DNA of 35,891 nucleotides from Actinomycetota bacterium (GCA_963169225.1 CAUJDH010000089.1:1-35891); one strand, 5' to 3'. Shown: positions 26,106-35,165, counted from the first letter of the stretch. Notes: generated by a model not told the origin, from the sequence alone. Program-made: numbers and translations.

Positions 26106-27420
26106 GCAACTTGTTCCTGAACAGGTGATGGGCGACCTTATGCAGGTAGTTGCCGATATCGAGGTGCATAGTTCTGCGCAGTGCTTTATTCCTGCGGGAG
26201 CGCCCTCTCGTTTTTACGGGAGTGAACTAAAGGCTGCCCGCGCGATCGTTCGGTCGACGACGTCGAAGGTGACATTAGGGTGTGCCAACGACCGGTTTGC
26301 TGCGCAATGTGCGGCGCAAGTGGCAGGTGCTCGTAAGGGGAGGTTGTGCATCGTTCCACCTGAACAGAATGCGACTTTTGTGGGTGAGCTACCGATTGGG
26401 CTACTTGATAATCCTGAGGTCTGTGAGGTGCTCGTTGGTTTAGGTGTATACACCTTGGGTAAGTTCGCAGAACTGAGTCCAGCTGCTGTGCGAACTCGTT
26501 TTGGTGCAGAGGCTGCTTTTATGCACGAGTTGGTTCGAGGGCGTGATCGACGTCCAATGCAGTTGTTTCGGCCGCATTCTGTGCTTGCAGTAGTGCGAGA
26601 ATTTGAGAGTCCAAGTGTCGATATAGACGGAGTTGTTTACGGTTCGCGATTGTTGGCGGGGCAATTGTGCTTGGAGGTTGAACATGCCGGTGTCGCTTGC
26701 CTTGAGGTTGAACTGACTCTTGAGACGGAACACGATGAGGTTCATGTTCGCCGATGGCGTGCAGTCACGATCTTCGATCAAGATTCACTCGTTGAACGAG
26801 TGAGATGGCAGCTCGAACATTGGTTGCGAGACTCCCATTCACGACCAAGCGCTGGGATATCAAAGATCAAAATCGAGGCAATCCATGTGGTATCTCTCAA
26901 GGAACTTCAATCCGGTCTATGGGGGGAACTCTCCGAATCTGATCAACGGGCGCATCGTGGTCTCGATCGCATGCGCGGGCTTGTGGGGGTTGATCAAGTT
27001 CTTGAAGTCGGTGTTCAAGGGGGTAGAGATCCGCGTGATCGCACGGTACTAGTTCCACATACAGAGGCGTCGGGCAGAGAGCGTCAACCGAAGAATCGGC
27101 CTTGGCCAGGGCAGATTCCGGCTCCCTCGCCAGTGACGATTCATACGCCACCGGTAGTGATCGACTTGCTCGATCGTGAAGGGCGTGCGGTAGAGATCAC
27201 AAGTCGTGGAAATCTGAGTGGATCACCTACTGTGCTTCGAAAATCAGGTAAGCAAATGCCGCTCACAGGTTGGGCGGGGCCGTGGCTGGCGGATGCTAGA
27301 TGGTGGTCGGAGCAAGACCAACAACGCTGTGCGTGGTTTCAGATGTTGACGGCAGACGGTCACGCTTATCTTTGTCGACTAGATGCTGACGGCGCGGTAA
27401 TCGAGGCTAGCTATGACTAG
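26074..27420 (+). CDS. imuB: ImuB, Y-family-like clamp-binding mutasome protein, N-terminally shortened
   Basis: 448-aa catalytically inactive Y-family polymerase relative that bridges ImuA', DnaE2 and the beta clamp. Recognisable parts: RFYGSELKAARAI, ANDRFAAQCAAQVAGA, LLDNPEVCEVLVGLGVYTLGKFAELS, RFGAEA, LVRGRDRRP, and the clamp motif QSGLWG within LKELQSGLWGEL. After MRVMALKW the usual block of about 70 residues (CPDWP, then NRVVACS..A...GVRRGM) is absent and the chain resumes at the equivalent of the DRDA..FEPV region. GGAGG at 26060-26064 sets ATG 26074; the frame is open to 26047. It overlaps dnaE2 by 8 nt. Confidence 0.85.
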   Translation: MRVMALKWQDEQLVPEQVMGDLMQVVADIEVHSSAQCFIPAGAPSRFYGSELKAARAIVRSTTSKVTLGCANDRFAAQCAAQVAGARKGRLCIVPPEQNATFVGELPIGLLDNPEVCEVLVGLGVYTLGKFAELSPAAVRTRFGAEAAFMHELVRGRDRRPMQLFRPHSVLAVVREFESPSVDIDGVVYGSRLLAGQLCLEVEHAGVACLEVELTLETEHDEVHVRRWRAVTIFDQDSLVERVRWQLEHWLRDSHSRPSAGISKIKIEAIHVVSLKELQSGLWGELSESDQRAHRGLDRMRGLVGVDQVLEVGVQGGRDPRDRTVLVPHTEASGRERQPKNRPWPGQIPAPSPVTIHTPPVVIDLLDREGRAVEITSRGNLSGSPTVLRKSGKQMPLTGWAGPWLADARWWSEQDQQRCAWFQMLTADGHAYLCRLDADGAVIEASYD

Positions 27421-30400
27421 AGCGAGTGCGCGAACTCGATATGCCGAGTTACATGCGCACTCGCACTACAGCTTTCTCGATGGAGCCTGTTCGCCAGAAG
27501 AGATGGTCAAGGTAGCTACAGATTTAGAGCTAGAGGCTCTGGCGCTTATTGACCACGATGGTCTTTATGGTCTCGTTCGGTTCACTGAGGCGGCTAGAGA
27601 GTTTGGATTGCCGACAGTGATCGGTGCTGAGTTGAGTATTAATCAGCTTCAGCGAGGTAATGGCGTGCCGGATCCTTCGGCAGAACATCTAGTCGTTCAT
27701 GCTCGAAATCCTTCAGGGTACGCACAGCTATCTCGCACGATCTCGCGTGCCAATCTGGCTGGCTCGAAAGGTTTCCCTAATTTTTCGTGGCAAGACTTTG
27801 GGGAGGCGGCGCAGGGGAGTGATTGGGCAGTTCTAACTGGTTGTCGCAAGGGTCCAGTTGTACAAGCGCTCGAACAAAACGGGGTGAGTGAAGCGGAACG
27901 CGCTCTAGCAAGACTCATCGAAATTTGTGGGCGAGACAATCTTTTCGTTGAACTGTGGCATCATCACGATCCGCGAGATGACGACAGGAACGAGGTGCTC
28001 TACCAACTTGCCCGCAAGCTCAAAGTGCAAGCAGTGGCGACAATGAATGCCCATTCCTGTTCGCCTGAGCACATTCGGTTGGCCCAGCAATTAGCCGCGA
28101 TCCGTGCGAGTTCGTCCCTTGATGAACTCGATGGCTGGCTGCCATCGGCTCCGGCGTCTCATTTGCGTAGTGGGGCAGAGCAGCAAGCCCGATTCCACTA
28201 CTACCCAGGAGTGGTCGAGGAGGCGGCAGAGCTAGCTGCTGATCTAGCTTTCGACCTTAAGCTCACCGCGCCGGAGTTGCCGCTATGTAGAACTGAGTCA
28301 GGTTTGACAGAGATTCAGTACCTGCGTAAATCGGTAGAGCAGGAGGCGGTGAAATATTACGGCACGCGGAAGGCCGAGAAGATCGCTGGCGCATGGGCTC
28401 GAATCGACTTCGAGCTAGACATCATCGAGCGCCTGAATTTTGCGGGCTACTTCCTCATCGTGTGGGAGATCGTTCAGTTCTGCAAAGAACAGAACATCTA
28501 TTGCCAGGGGCGAGGATCGGCGGCGAGTTCCGCGGTTTGCTACGTGTTGGGTATTACCGTCGTCGATGCAGTGAAGTTCGATCTACTCTTTGATCGGTTC
28601 CTCTCGCCTGCCAGAGAGGGCGCGCCGGATATCGACATTGACATCGAGTCGGGCCGCAGAGAAGAAGTGATCCAACACGTCTATGAGAAATACGGTCGCG
28701 AACATTGCGCCCAGGTGAGCAATGTCATCAGTTATCGCTCTCGCTCAGCAATTCGTGATGCAGCTAAAGTCTATGGTCACGACCCTGACAGTTTCACATT
28801 GGGCGGCCGGAGGAAGGGCCTCACCACGATCCGCGAGGAAGGGCGCATACCGGAGGAAGTGGGCGAACTGGCACAGCAGATCAAGGGTAAACCGCGACAT
28901 CTCGGAGTTCATAGTGGCGGCCTGGTGATGTGTGATCGTCCGGTCATTGAGGTATGTCCGGTGGAGTGGGCCACAGCCGAGAATCGCAGCGTGCTCCAGT
29001 GGGATAAAGACGATTGCGCTGAGGCGGGTCTGGTCAAGTTCGACCTACTTGGCCTGGGCATGCTTGAGGCATTGCATCGTGCCGTTGACCTCATTGCCGA
29101 GCACTATGGCAAACATGTCGATCTATCCTTGTTGCCACAAGAGGACGAGGTTTACGACCGGCTCTGTGCTGCCGATACCGTCGGCGTATTTCAGGTTGAA
29201 TCTCGCGCTCAAATGTCCACCTTGCCAAGAATGCAGCCACGCGAATTCAAAGACCTCGTGGTGGAGATCGCCTTGATTCGGCCAGGGCCAATTCAAGGTG
29301 GTTCAGTGCACCCGTACCTACGTCGGCGTAAGGGGGTAGAAGCTTCCATATCGTTACATCCGTTGATGGCGGATATCCTAAAAGACACTTGTGGTGTACC
29401 GCTGTTCCAGGAGCAGATTATGCGGATCGCTGTTGAAGTTGGCGGATTTGGCGCAGGAGAAGCCGATCAGCTACGCAGGGCGATGGGTTCTAAAAGATTC
29501 GAAGAAAAGTCGGCATTGCTCAAGGGCAAACTTTATGCCGGAATGGCAAGCAAGGGTGTTGATCGAACGACCTCAGACAGGTTGTGGGAGATGGTCAAAG
29601 GCTTTGCGCATTTTGGTTTTCCCGAATCGCATGCGGCCTCATTCGCGGGATTGGTGTACGCCTCGTCTTGGATCAAACTTCACTACCCGGAAGTGTTCTT
29701 GGTGGCACTTCTCAATTCGCAGCCGGTGGGTTTCTGGTCACCGGCGACTTTGGTTGCTGATGCTCGCAGGCATGGCGTTACGGTTGTGCGGGCTGACGTC
29801 AATGTCTCTGGAGTTGAAGCAAAGTTAGAACGTGCCGAAGCTGATAAAGGTGATTCTGCGGCGGAGCATCCCTTTGTGGTGCGCTTAGGGCTAGCCGGGA
29901 TCAACAAAATTGGTACGAAGACTGCTGAGCGAATCGTGGCAAATGCACCCTATGTGAGTGTTGCTGAGCTCGCTAAATTGGCGGCGCTCAAAGAACCACA
30001 ACTCGAGCAGCTTGCCACAGCAGGTGCGCTAGAGAGTCTCGACAAGGGAGATCGCCGTCAGAGTTTATGGTTGGCAGCTCCTGCCGTGCGATGGAATGGG
30101 CAAATAAATCGCACTCGTGCCAAACAAGTGGAGACAATCCCAGGTTTGGAAATACCCGTACCGCAAGTGGAGCTCGCGGCGATGACTCCTCATGAAGAGA
30201 TAGCGCATGACATTAGGGCAACCAAACTCACTGCGGACGCTTCGGTTGCTGATCTGTTGCGGCCAGCGTTGGCGGGGCGACACGTGGTTCCGGCCAACCA
30301 GTTGATGCAAGTATCTGACGGTAATCGAGTGCAGGTGGCTGGTGTCATAACCCACCGCCAGCGCCCGGGTACAGGTAAAGGAGTGGTGTTCGTGAGTCTG

Positions 30401-30595
30401 GAAGATCCGACTGGCCTTATCAACGTGGTGTGTTCGCCCGGCCTAGTGATGCGTTATGACGAAGTGTTTGACGAAGCTGACGCATTGTTGGTGTCGGGCA
30501 AAGTTGAGCAGAGTGACGGAGTCGTCAATGTAGTGGCGAGGAAGCTCGAACTGCTCAAGGTGTCGGTAGCGCCACCTTCGCGCAATTACTGTTAG
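27413..30595 (+). CDS. dnaE2: Error-prone DNA polymerase DnaE2
   Basis: 1060-aa C-family polymerase for damage-induced mutagenesis. The order is: PHP domain starting AELHAHSHYSFLDG, polymerase core with RGSAASSAVCYVLGIT, catalytic PDIDIDIESGRREEV, GRRKGLTTIREEGR, HLGVHSGGLV, VKFDLLGLGMLEAL, RPGPIQGG, FPESHAASFAGLVYASSW, helix-hairpin region GLAGINKIGTKTAERI, and a C-terminal OB fold (VAGVITHRQRPGTGKGVVFVSLED). The third acidic position is DIE rather than the common DFE or DTDF, with the catalytic Asp residues kept. Placement after imuA'-imuB identifies DnaE2 rather than the replicative DnaE1. SOS-inducible through the box at 25295. Confidence 0.96.
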   Translation: MTRASARTRYAELHAHSHYSFLDGACSPEEMVKVATDLELEALALIDHDGLYGLVRFTEAAREFGLPTVIGAELSINQLQRGNGVPDPSAEHLVVHARNPSGYAQLSRTISRANLAGSKGFPNFSWQDFGEAAQGSDWAVLTGCRKGPVVQALEQNGVSEAERALARLIEICGRDNLFVELWHHHDPRDDDRNEVLYQLARKLKVQAVATMNAHSCSPEHIRLAQQLAAIRASSSLDELDGWLPSAPASHLRSGAEQQARFHYYPGVVEEAAELAADLAFDLKLTAPELPLCRTESGLTEIQYLRKSVEQEAVKYYGTRKAEKIAGAWARIDFELDIIERLNFAGYFLIVWEIVQFCKEQNIYCQGRGSAASSAVCYVLGITVVDAVKFDLLFDRFLSPAREGAPDIDIDIESGRREEVIQHVYEKYGREHCAQVSNVISYRSRSAIRDAAKVYGHDPDSFTLGGRRKGLTTIREEGRIPEEVGELAQQIKGKPRHLGVHSGGLVMCDRPVIEVCPVEWATAENRSVLQWDKDDCAEAGLVKFDLLGLGMLEALHRAVDLIAEHYGKHVDLSLLPQEDEVYDRLCAADTVGVFQVESRAQMSTLPRMQPREFKDLVVEIALIRPGPIQGGSVHPYLRRRKGVEASISLHPLMADILKDTCGVPLFQEQIMRIAVEVGGFGAGEADQLRRAMGSKRFEEKSALLKGKLYAGMASKGVDRTTSDRLWEMVKGFAHFGFPESHAASFAGLVYASSWIKLHYPEVFLVALLNSQPVGFWSPATLVADARRHGVTVVRADVNVSGVEAKLERAEADKGDSAAEHPFVVRLGLAGINKIGTKTAERIVANAPYVSVAELAKLAALKEPQLEQLATAGALESLDKGDRRQSLWLAAPAVRWNGQINRTRAKQVETIPGLEIPVPQVELAAMTPHEEIAHDIRATKLTADASVADLLRPALAGRHVVPANQLMQVSDGNRVQVAGVITHRQRPGTGKGVVFVSLEDPTGLINVVCSPGLVMRYDEVFDEADALLVSGKVEQSDGVVNVVARKLELLKVSVAPPSRNYC

Positions 30596-30606
30596 CTGAC
30601 TCTGAT

Positions 30607-31212
30607 CTACGAGATAAACGGCAGGAGTTTGCGACCGTTCTCGGCTAAGCCGCTGGTCTTCGAATCCTTGTCATCGATCGAGCGAACTTGTTTGATCTCT
30701 GGGTAGTTCTCCCGAAGTTGATCTTCGATCCCTTGTTTCAGGGTAGCTCCGGCGCTCGCGCAACCCTTGCAGGCGCCGATCAGGCGGACCGTCACAACGG
30801 AATCAACGACGGAATCCAGGGTGATCTTGCCGCCATGTGATGCCACATATGACGCTAGTGGCCCATCGAGCAGATTTTGGACCGCGGTGGCTAGCTCCTC
30901 GTCGCTTCGTGCATCGGTCTTGACTGCGATCACGTGACCCTCATTCAGATGCTTCGACAGCGACCCTTGTAGGTTGCCCGCGATATCACGCCATTGTCGT
31001 TGCTCCGGGATCCGAACTCGCAACTCACCATCAGTGACGATCACTTGTTCGATTTCGCCAGCAGTGAGAGCCGAGTTCCATTCAGGTGGGAGCGCAGCAT
31101 CTTCCTGCCCGCTGTTGATTACCCCAGGGCCAGTGACGACATCTCCACGCACAACCCATCGCATCACTGCTGGATCAGCAGTCTGCTCAGCATGCATAGG
31201 GATCGCGGTCAT
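30607..31212 (-). CDS. nfu: NifU C-terminal-domain (Nfu-type) iron-sulfur carrier
   Basis: 201-aa protein. Residues about 10-95 resemble the Nfu N-terminal domain. Residues about 105-180 are the NifU C-terminal domain with the cluster-binding CKGC (Cys148, Cys151) in LIGACKGCASAGATL. The family carries 4Fe-4S clusters to target proteins. It follows feoB by 3 nt on the same strand, so iron import and cluster delivery appear co-transcribed. The tail after about 182 is poorly conserved. It converges with dnaE2 with 11 nt between stop codons and no obvious terminator. Confidence 0.88.
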   Translation of the reverse strand: MTAIPMHAEQTADPAVMRWVVRGDVVTGPGVINSGQEDAALPPEWNSALTAGEIEQVIVTDGELRVRIPEQRQWRDIAGNLQGSLSKHLNEGHVIAVKTDARSDEELATAVQNLLDGPLASYVASHGGKITLDSVVDSVVTVRLIGACKGCASAGATLKQGIEDQLRENYPEIKQVRSIDDKDSKTSGLAENGRKLLPFIS

Positions 31213-31215
31213 GAG

Positions 31216-33147
31216 CTAACTTCCGTTGATCGCCGTGATGATTGTGTGGGCTATGAAGCCACCTATCCAGGCGAGTACAAACATATAAGTGAACGCGAAG
31301 GCAGGCCATCTTCGAGAGTTAGTTTCTCTTCGCATAACCGCCACCGTCGACATGCATTGCAGGGCAAACACGAAGAACACCAGGATTGCGCCGACAGTTG
31401 CCGGTGGGTACATAGGTGATCCGTCTGGATTTGTCTGAGCCTGCAGTGCCTCTCCGACACTACTGACATCGTCATCGCTTTCGGCCGAGGCAATCTGACC
31501 CAATGTCGCGACAAAGGTCTCACGAGCCGTGAGTGAGCCGATTAGGGCAACATTGATTTCCCAGTTGAAGCCAAGAGGCTCAAACACTGGTTCGACGGTT
31601 CGTCCGATCGTGCCAGCCACCGAATGCTCTAGCTGATAGCTGACAGCTTGTTGGTCGGTCAGGTTCTCGGGGGGAGTAACAACAGGGACGTGGAGCAAGA
31701 TCCAGATGGCGATCGAGGCACCGAGGATGATTGTTCCCGCCTTGCGCAGGAAGTACTTCGATGAGTCCCAGCATTGGGTAAAGACGAGGCGAATACCTGG
31801 AATGCGGTACGGAGGCATCTCCATATAGAAGGGGAGCTTGTCACTCTTGAGTGAGGTGCGCTTGAGGATCGCAGCAACGATCATTGCGCTCACTGCGCCT
31901 AAGAAGTACAGGCCGAATAGTACGAGACCTTGTGCGCGTAGTGGTCCCCACACGCTTTCGTTGGGAATGAACGTTGCAATAAACAAGGTGTAAACCGGCA
32001 AGCGAGCCGAGCACGTCATAAGTGGAGCGACCATGATTGTTGCGATGCGGTCGCGCGACGAAGGAATCGTTCGAGTCGACATGATTCCTGGTACGGCACA
32101 GGCGTAAGACGAGAACAGTGAGACGAAGCAGCGTCCTTCAAGGCCCACAACACCCATTGCACGGTCCATCACAAGGGCAGCTCGCGACATGTAGCCGATA
32201 TTTTCGAGGAACGACACCACGAGGAACAACAAGATGATCTGTGGCAAGAACTGGATCACAGTTCCGACACCGGCAAACACGCCGTCGGCCAACAAACTCG
32301 CGAGCCAATCGATTTGGATGTTCTCGGTACACCAGTCGCCAGCGGCATCGAACAGCCCGGATATATAGTCCTGCAGCGGAGTCGCCAGTGTAAAGATGAT
32401 CTGGAAGAAGATGATCAAGACCAGGAAGAAGAACAGCACACCCAAAATCGGGTTGAGTAGGATCCGGTCAAACCAGGCGGTGCGCTTGTGGCCGGCTGGC
32501 GGGTTGTGTGAAATAGCTTCGAGGACTGAGTCGATCCAGGCGGCTTGCTCGGCCGGTTCTGATGGAGGAGTGACGACAGGCTTTGGCCATGCCATTGGAT
32601 CGCGCAGCAATCCTTTGACGTCATCTACGCCAGTGCCTTTGGTTCCGACAATTTCGACGACCGGAACTCCGAGGATGTTTTCCATTTTTTCTTTGTCGAT
32701 GAATCCACCGCGATGTGCCAATTCGTCGACCATTGTGATTACCACGATCGTCGGCAGACCGAGATCAAGAACTTGCCCCACCAAGATCAGGGAACGTTCG
32801 ATTGTCGTTGCGTCGCACACGACAATCGCGGCGTCTGGCGGCTCAACGCCGTCCATTTTTCCTTCGAGTAGATCCGACACGACTTGTTCGTCGGGACTCA
32901 CCGGGGTGAGGCTATAGGTTCCAGGTAGATCCTCGATCGACACGGTGCCGCCAGGCACTGAGGCCTGTCCGACACTGCGGGTGACTGTCACACCCGGGTA
33001 GTTACCTGTCTTGGCGCGAAGACCTGTTAGTCGGTTGAACAAGGTTGTCTTGCCGGCGTTAGGGCTTCCGATCAGTGCGATCCGTGCTTGACGGGTCGCT
33101 AGACTGCCGCTTGGTTCAGCTTGCCCAGCCGGTTCATGGCAACTCAT
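31216..33147 (-). CDS. feoB: Ferrous iron transporter FeoB
   Basis: 643-aa Fe(II) importer with an N-terminal GTPase domain: G1 GSPNAGKT (27-34), YPGVTV switch region, G3 DLPG (73-76). G4 reads TMVD (138-141), with Thr where Asn is usual. A membrane domain with two Gate regions follows (MTCSARLPVYTLFIATFIP, and LTARETFVATLGQ). The C-terminus ends in two more helices with no C-terminal Cys cluster. It overlaps feoA by 4 nt (ATGA) and is followed by nfu. Control by the iron box upstream of feoA is likely. Confidence 0.95.
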   Translation of the reverse strand: MSCHEPAGQAEPSGSLATRQARIALIGSPNAGKTTLFNRLTGLRAKTGNYPGVTVTRSVGQASVPGGTVSIEDLPGTYSLTPVSPDEQVVSDLLEGKMDGVEPPDAAIVVCDATTIERSLILVGQVLDLGLPTIVVITMVDELAHRGGFIDKEKMENILGVPVVEIVGTKGTGVDDVKGLLRDPMAWPKPVVTPPSEPAEQAAWIDSVLEAISHNPPAGHKRTAWFDRILLNPILGVLFFFLVLIIFFQIIFTLATPLQDYISGLFDAAGDWCTENIQIDWLASLLADGVFAGVGTVIQFLPQIILLFLVVSFLENIGYMSRAALVMDRAMGVVGLEGRCFVSLFSSYACAVPGIMSTRTIPSSRDRIATIMVAPLMTCSARLPVYTLFIATFIPNESVWGPLRAQGLVLFGLYFLGAVSAMIVAAILKRTSLKSDKLPFYMEMPPYRIPGIRLVFTQCWDSSKYFLRKAGTIILGASIAIWILLHVPVVTPPENLTDQQAVSYQLEHSVAGTIGRTVEPVFEPLGFNWEINVALIGSLTARETFVATLGQIASAESDDDVSSVGEALQAQTNPDGSPMYPPATVGAILVFFVFALQCMSTVAVMRRETNSRRWPAFAFTYMFVLAWIGGFIAHTIITAINGS

Positions 33148-33392
33148 GCCACTTCCTCCACTGTGACTTTGATGGTGGACGATTCGCGTTTACGCAAACT
33201 CATTTGATTGCCGCGGAGTTCAAAGACAGTGGGGTCACCCAAAGGTGCTCGTCTAACGACTTTGATTCGGGTTCCTGGCAAGAAGCCTAAGTGCGAGAGT
33301 CGGGCGACAACGGAATCGTCGGGGCCGTCGACTTGGACGATGACAGCAACTGATCCCTTTTCCACCTCGGTAAGCGTGACGATGTCGGACAT
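33144..33392 (-). CDS. feoA: FeoA, SH3-like partner of FeoB
   Basis: 82-aa protein of the FeoA family: VEKGSVAVIVQVDGPD, RLSHLGFLPGTRIKVVRRAPLGDPTVFELRGNQMSLRK. It binds or supports FeoB at the cytosolic side. The frame is open to a TTG at 33407, but AAGGAG six nt before ATG 33392 gives the start. First gene of feoA-feoB-nfu. Confidence 0.94.
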   Translation of the reverse strand: MSDIVTLTEVEKGSVAVIVQVDGPDDSVVARLSHLGFLPGTRIKVVRRAPLGDPTVFELRGNQMSLRKRESSTIKVTVEEVA

Positions 33393-33453
33393 CGAGTACT
33401 CCTTCAATCCTGAACAGCGGCGCCCACAATGGGTGCACGGATAAGCTATGGAT

Positions 33454-33472
33454 CAAAGTAAGGCAAACCTAA
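33454..33472 (-). promoter_or_regulatory. DtxR/IdeR-type iron box upstream of feoA
   Basis: Minus-strand TTAGGTTTGCCTTACTTTG matches 14 of 19 positions of the DtxR/IdeR consensus by hand, with TTAGGTT and GCCT best conserved. It overlaps the gap between a possible -35 (TAGGTT) and a possible -10 (TAGCTT, about 33444-33449 on the minus strand). This predicts iron-dependent repression of feoAB-nfu, and perhaps of the divergent gene at 33650. Confidence 0.65.
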
Positions 33473-33574
33473 CCTACATTGCAAGATATAAATGTCCGGG
33501 GTGAATTTCGGGCGTTTATCCCCTTACATAAATAACCCCACTGGGTTACTGTGACCTAGGTAATACTATTGGGA

Positions 33575-33594
33575 GTCAACCCTAGATGGTTGAC
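33575..33594. promoter_or_regulatory. Inverted repeat, possible operator
   Basis: Perfect 7-bp arms GTCAACC (33575-33581) and GGTTGAC (33588-33594) with a 6-nt spacer, about 60 nt upstream of the ApbE-like gene and next to a possible -10 (TAATACTAT). No known regulator is recognised. Confidence 0.35.
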
Positions 33595-33649
33595 ATTCAT
33601 GTTGCGCACAGGCAACAGAGGCAGAGAAACCTGAATGACTTAATTCAAG

Positions 33650-34483
33650 ATGTCACGTGCAGTCACTACAGCGGTAGTGGTGGGTGCGGACACAACTTTG
33701 GTGCTGGCCAGATGCAGATCAAGCTCAAATTCTTCTGATGATGCCTCAGCCACAGCAGGAACACCAACAGCAACAAATACTGGCTCGACAACCACAATTG
33801 GTCCGCGGAGTGGAACAACGCAGCTCAGTAATCAAGCAGTCGGTGACGCTACCTACACGCGATACAGCACCTCTAAGACTCCAAAAGACGTTGTTTCCTT
33901 TGCAGCTCCACGGGCACGTTTTCGCGCTATAGGTGTCGACTCTGGTGGGCTATTTGATCCTTTTATGGGTCAGGCCATCGTTGATCTTGGCTACGACAAG
34001 GATTTTGAATTTCTGGCCAGGCCCGACTCCACCAAGACAAATGAAGGTCACGCCAATTGGGTTCAGTCGTCGGCAACCCAAGAGGGTGATGATTTGGAGG
34101 TGGGTTCCCGGGGCCGCACCGATATTCCAATTACAATCGACCCTGATGCGGGCGGTGCCTGTATTCGTCCGGGCATCGAACCGCTCACAGTTACCCTTCG
34201 CTCTGGTTCGGTGTGTTCAAGTGGAACTCTCAAACGTGTCTGGCAGCACCAGGGTCGTACGGTTCATCATCTTTTGGACCCTGTGAAAGCTGAACCGGTA
34301 AGGGGCGAGTTCATTGCCGTGAGTGCTATTGCAGAAGTCGGCTGGCAGGCCGAAGTGCTGACCAAAGTCGCGCTCCTGGGAGGTCCAGGCGCGATCAAAT
34401 CGATACTTGAGAAGTGGCCGCAATCTCATGTGATGGCTTGGACTGAATCGGGCGAGATGAAACAGTTCTCGGTGGCTACCTAG
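33650..34483 (+). CDS. Degraded ApbE-like (FAD:protein FMN transferase) protein with lipoprotein-like N-terminus
   Basis: 277-aa open frame. Residues about 1-60 look like a damaged lipoprotein leader (hydrophobic stretch, Cys22 in LARC, then a Ser/Thr-rich linker). SGGLFDPFMGQAIVDLGYD (about 97-115) and SGTLKRVWQHQGRTVHHLLDP (about 189-209) are clear ApbE motifs. Between them the usual DLGGI.KG and NaGGD segments are missing, as is the N-terminal MGT region, and the late D..aT metal-site motif reads EVLTK. Catalysis is therefore unlikely. The N-terminal part could come from an FMN-binding lipoprotein, often ApbE's neighbour. No other frame restores the missing parts. The start has a poor ribosome site. 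Probably a decaying or chimeric gene. Confidence 0.6.
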   Translation: MSRAVTTAVVVGADTTLVLARCRSSSNSSDDASATAGTPTATNTGSTTTIGPRSGTTQLSNQAVGDATYTRYSTSKTPKDVVSFAAPRARFRAIGVDSGGLFDPFMGQAIVDLGYDKDFEFLARPDSTKTNEGHANWVQSSATQEGDDLEVGSRGRTDIPITIDPDAGGACIRPGIEPLTVTLRSGSVCSSGTLKRVWQHQGRTVHHLLDPVKAEPVRGEFIAVSAIAEVGWQAEVLTKVALLGGPGAIKSILEKWPQSHVMAWTESGEMKQFSVAT

Positions 34484-34525
34484 TTGACTGACATTTGTTG
34501 ACGACCGTACTCATTCAGATGAGGT

Positions 34526-35008
34526 CTACTCTGGCCCTTGCTTTGCAACGTTGATATCGGTTTCCCAAGACTCGGCTAGTTCTTTGAGCTTGACGAGGGC
34601 CTTGGGCCATAGGTCGTTCATCATCTCTTCGTACTCGTCCGGTAAACCGATGATGTCGATCGATAGATGAGTGCCGTCACTGACATCTTCAAACGTGTAG
34701 TTTTCAAGAACAGGAGTGTCGCCTGGATAGGGAACCCGTTCGTTACCTCGGATTTCGCCTAGGTGTTCGACTGATACGTATTCGTGTTGTCGGTTCTCTG
34801 CGACTCGTGAATACATGCCGCCGCTTTCACCGGTTTCAGATTCTGATCCAAGGAACTCAATATTGCTTCCTTGATCCCAACTACCTTCGTAGTGGGAACT
34901 AGGTTCGAAGATCGCCGTCCACTTTTGGTATGTGTCAGGCGAGAGCATGACGTCCCAAACCATAGGTCGAGGCGACTGGATGATGATGGAGTAATGAAGG
35001 TCAGCCAT
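34526..35008 (-). CDS. SRPBCC family protein (AHSA1-like)
   Basis: 160-aa protein of the START/Bet v1-like fold: MVWDVMLSPDTYQKWTAIFEPSS, GSWDQGSNIEFLG, EYVSVEHLGEIRG, and a C-terminal helix (EMMNDLWPKALVKLKELAE). Members bind hydrophobic ligands or assist other proteins; no specific role can be given. AAGGA lies eight nt before ATG 35008. It stands alone. Confidence 0.85.
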   Translation of the reverse strand: MADLHYSIIIQSPRPMVWDVMLSPDTYQKWTAIFEPSSHYEGSWDQGSNIEFLGSESETGESGGMYSRVAENRQHEYVSVEHLGEIRGNERVPYPGDTPVLENYTFEDVSDGTHLSIDIIGLPDEYEEMMNDLWPKALVKLKELAESWETDINVAKQGPE

Positions 35009-35086
35009 AACTAAATCCTTGCGGACTGTTTGGCAGGTGTCCCTTTAAGTAACCCTGTGGGTGAATGAAACCCCAGCCTGTTTCGC

Positions 35087-35165
35087 TACGTGCCCCCGGG
35101 GTGACTCGACGTGCTGAATGGTTCGATTCGCTTGGGAGCACTTACGTGCCCCCGGCGTGACTCGA
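35087..35165. repeat. Duplicated 3' end of tRNA-Arg(CCG)
   Basis: A 23-bp direct repeat: 35087-35109 matches 35143-35165 with one mismatch. The second copy is the acceptor and T-arm 3' half of the tRNA gene; the first lies 56 bp beyond its 3' end. The spacer holds no gene. This is the pattern left by a tRNA-targeting element or an old tRNA duplication. Confidence 0.7.
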
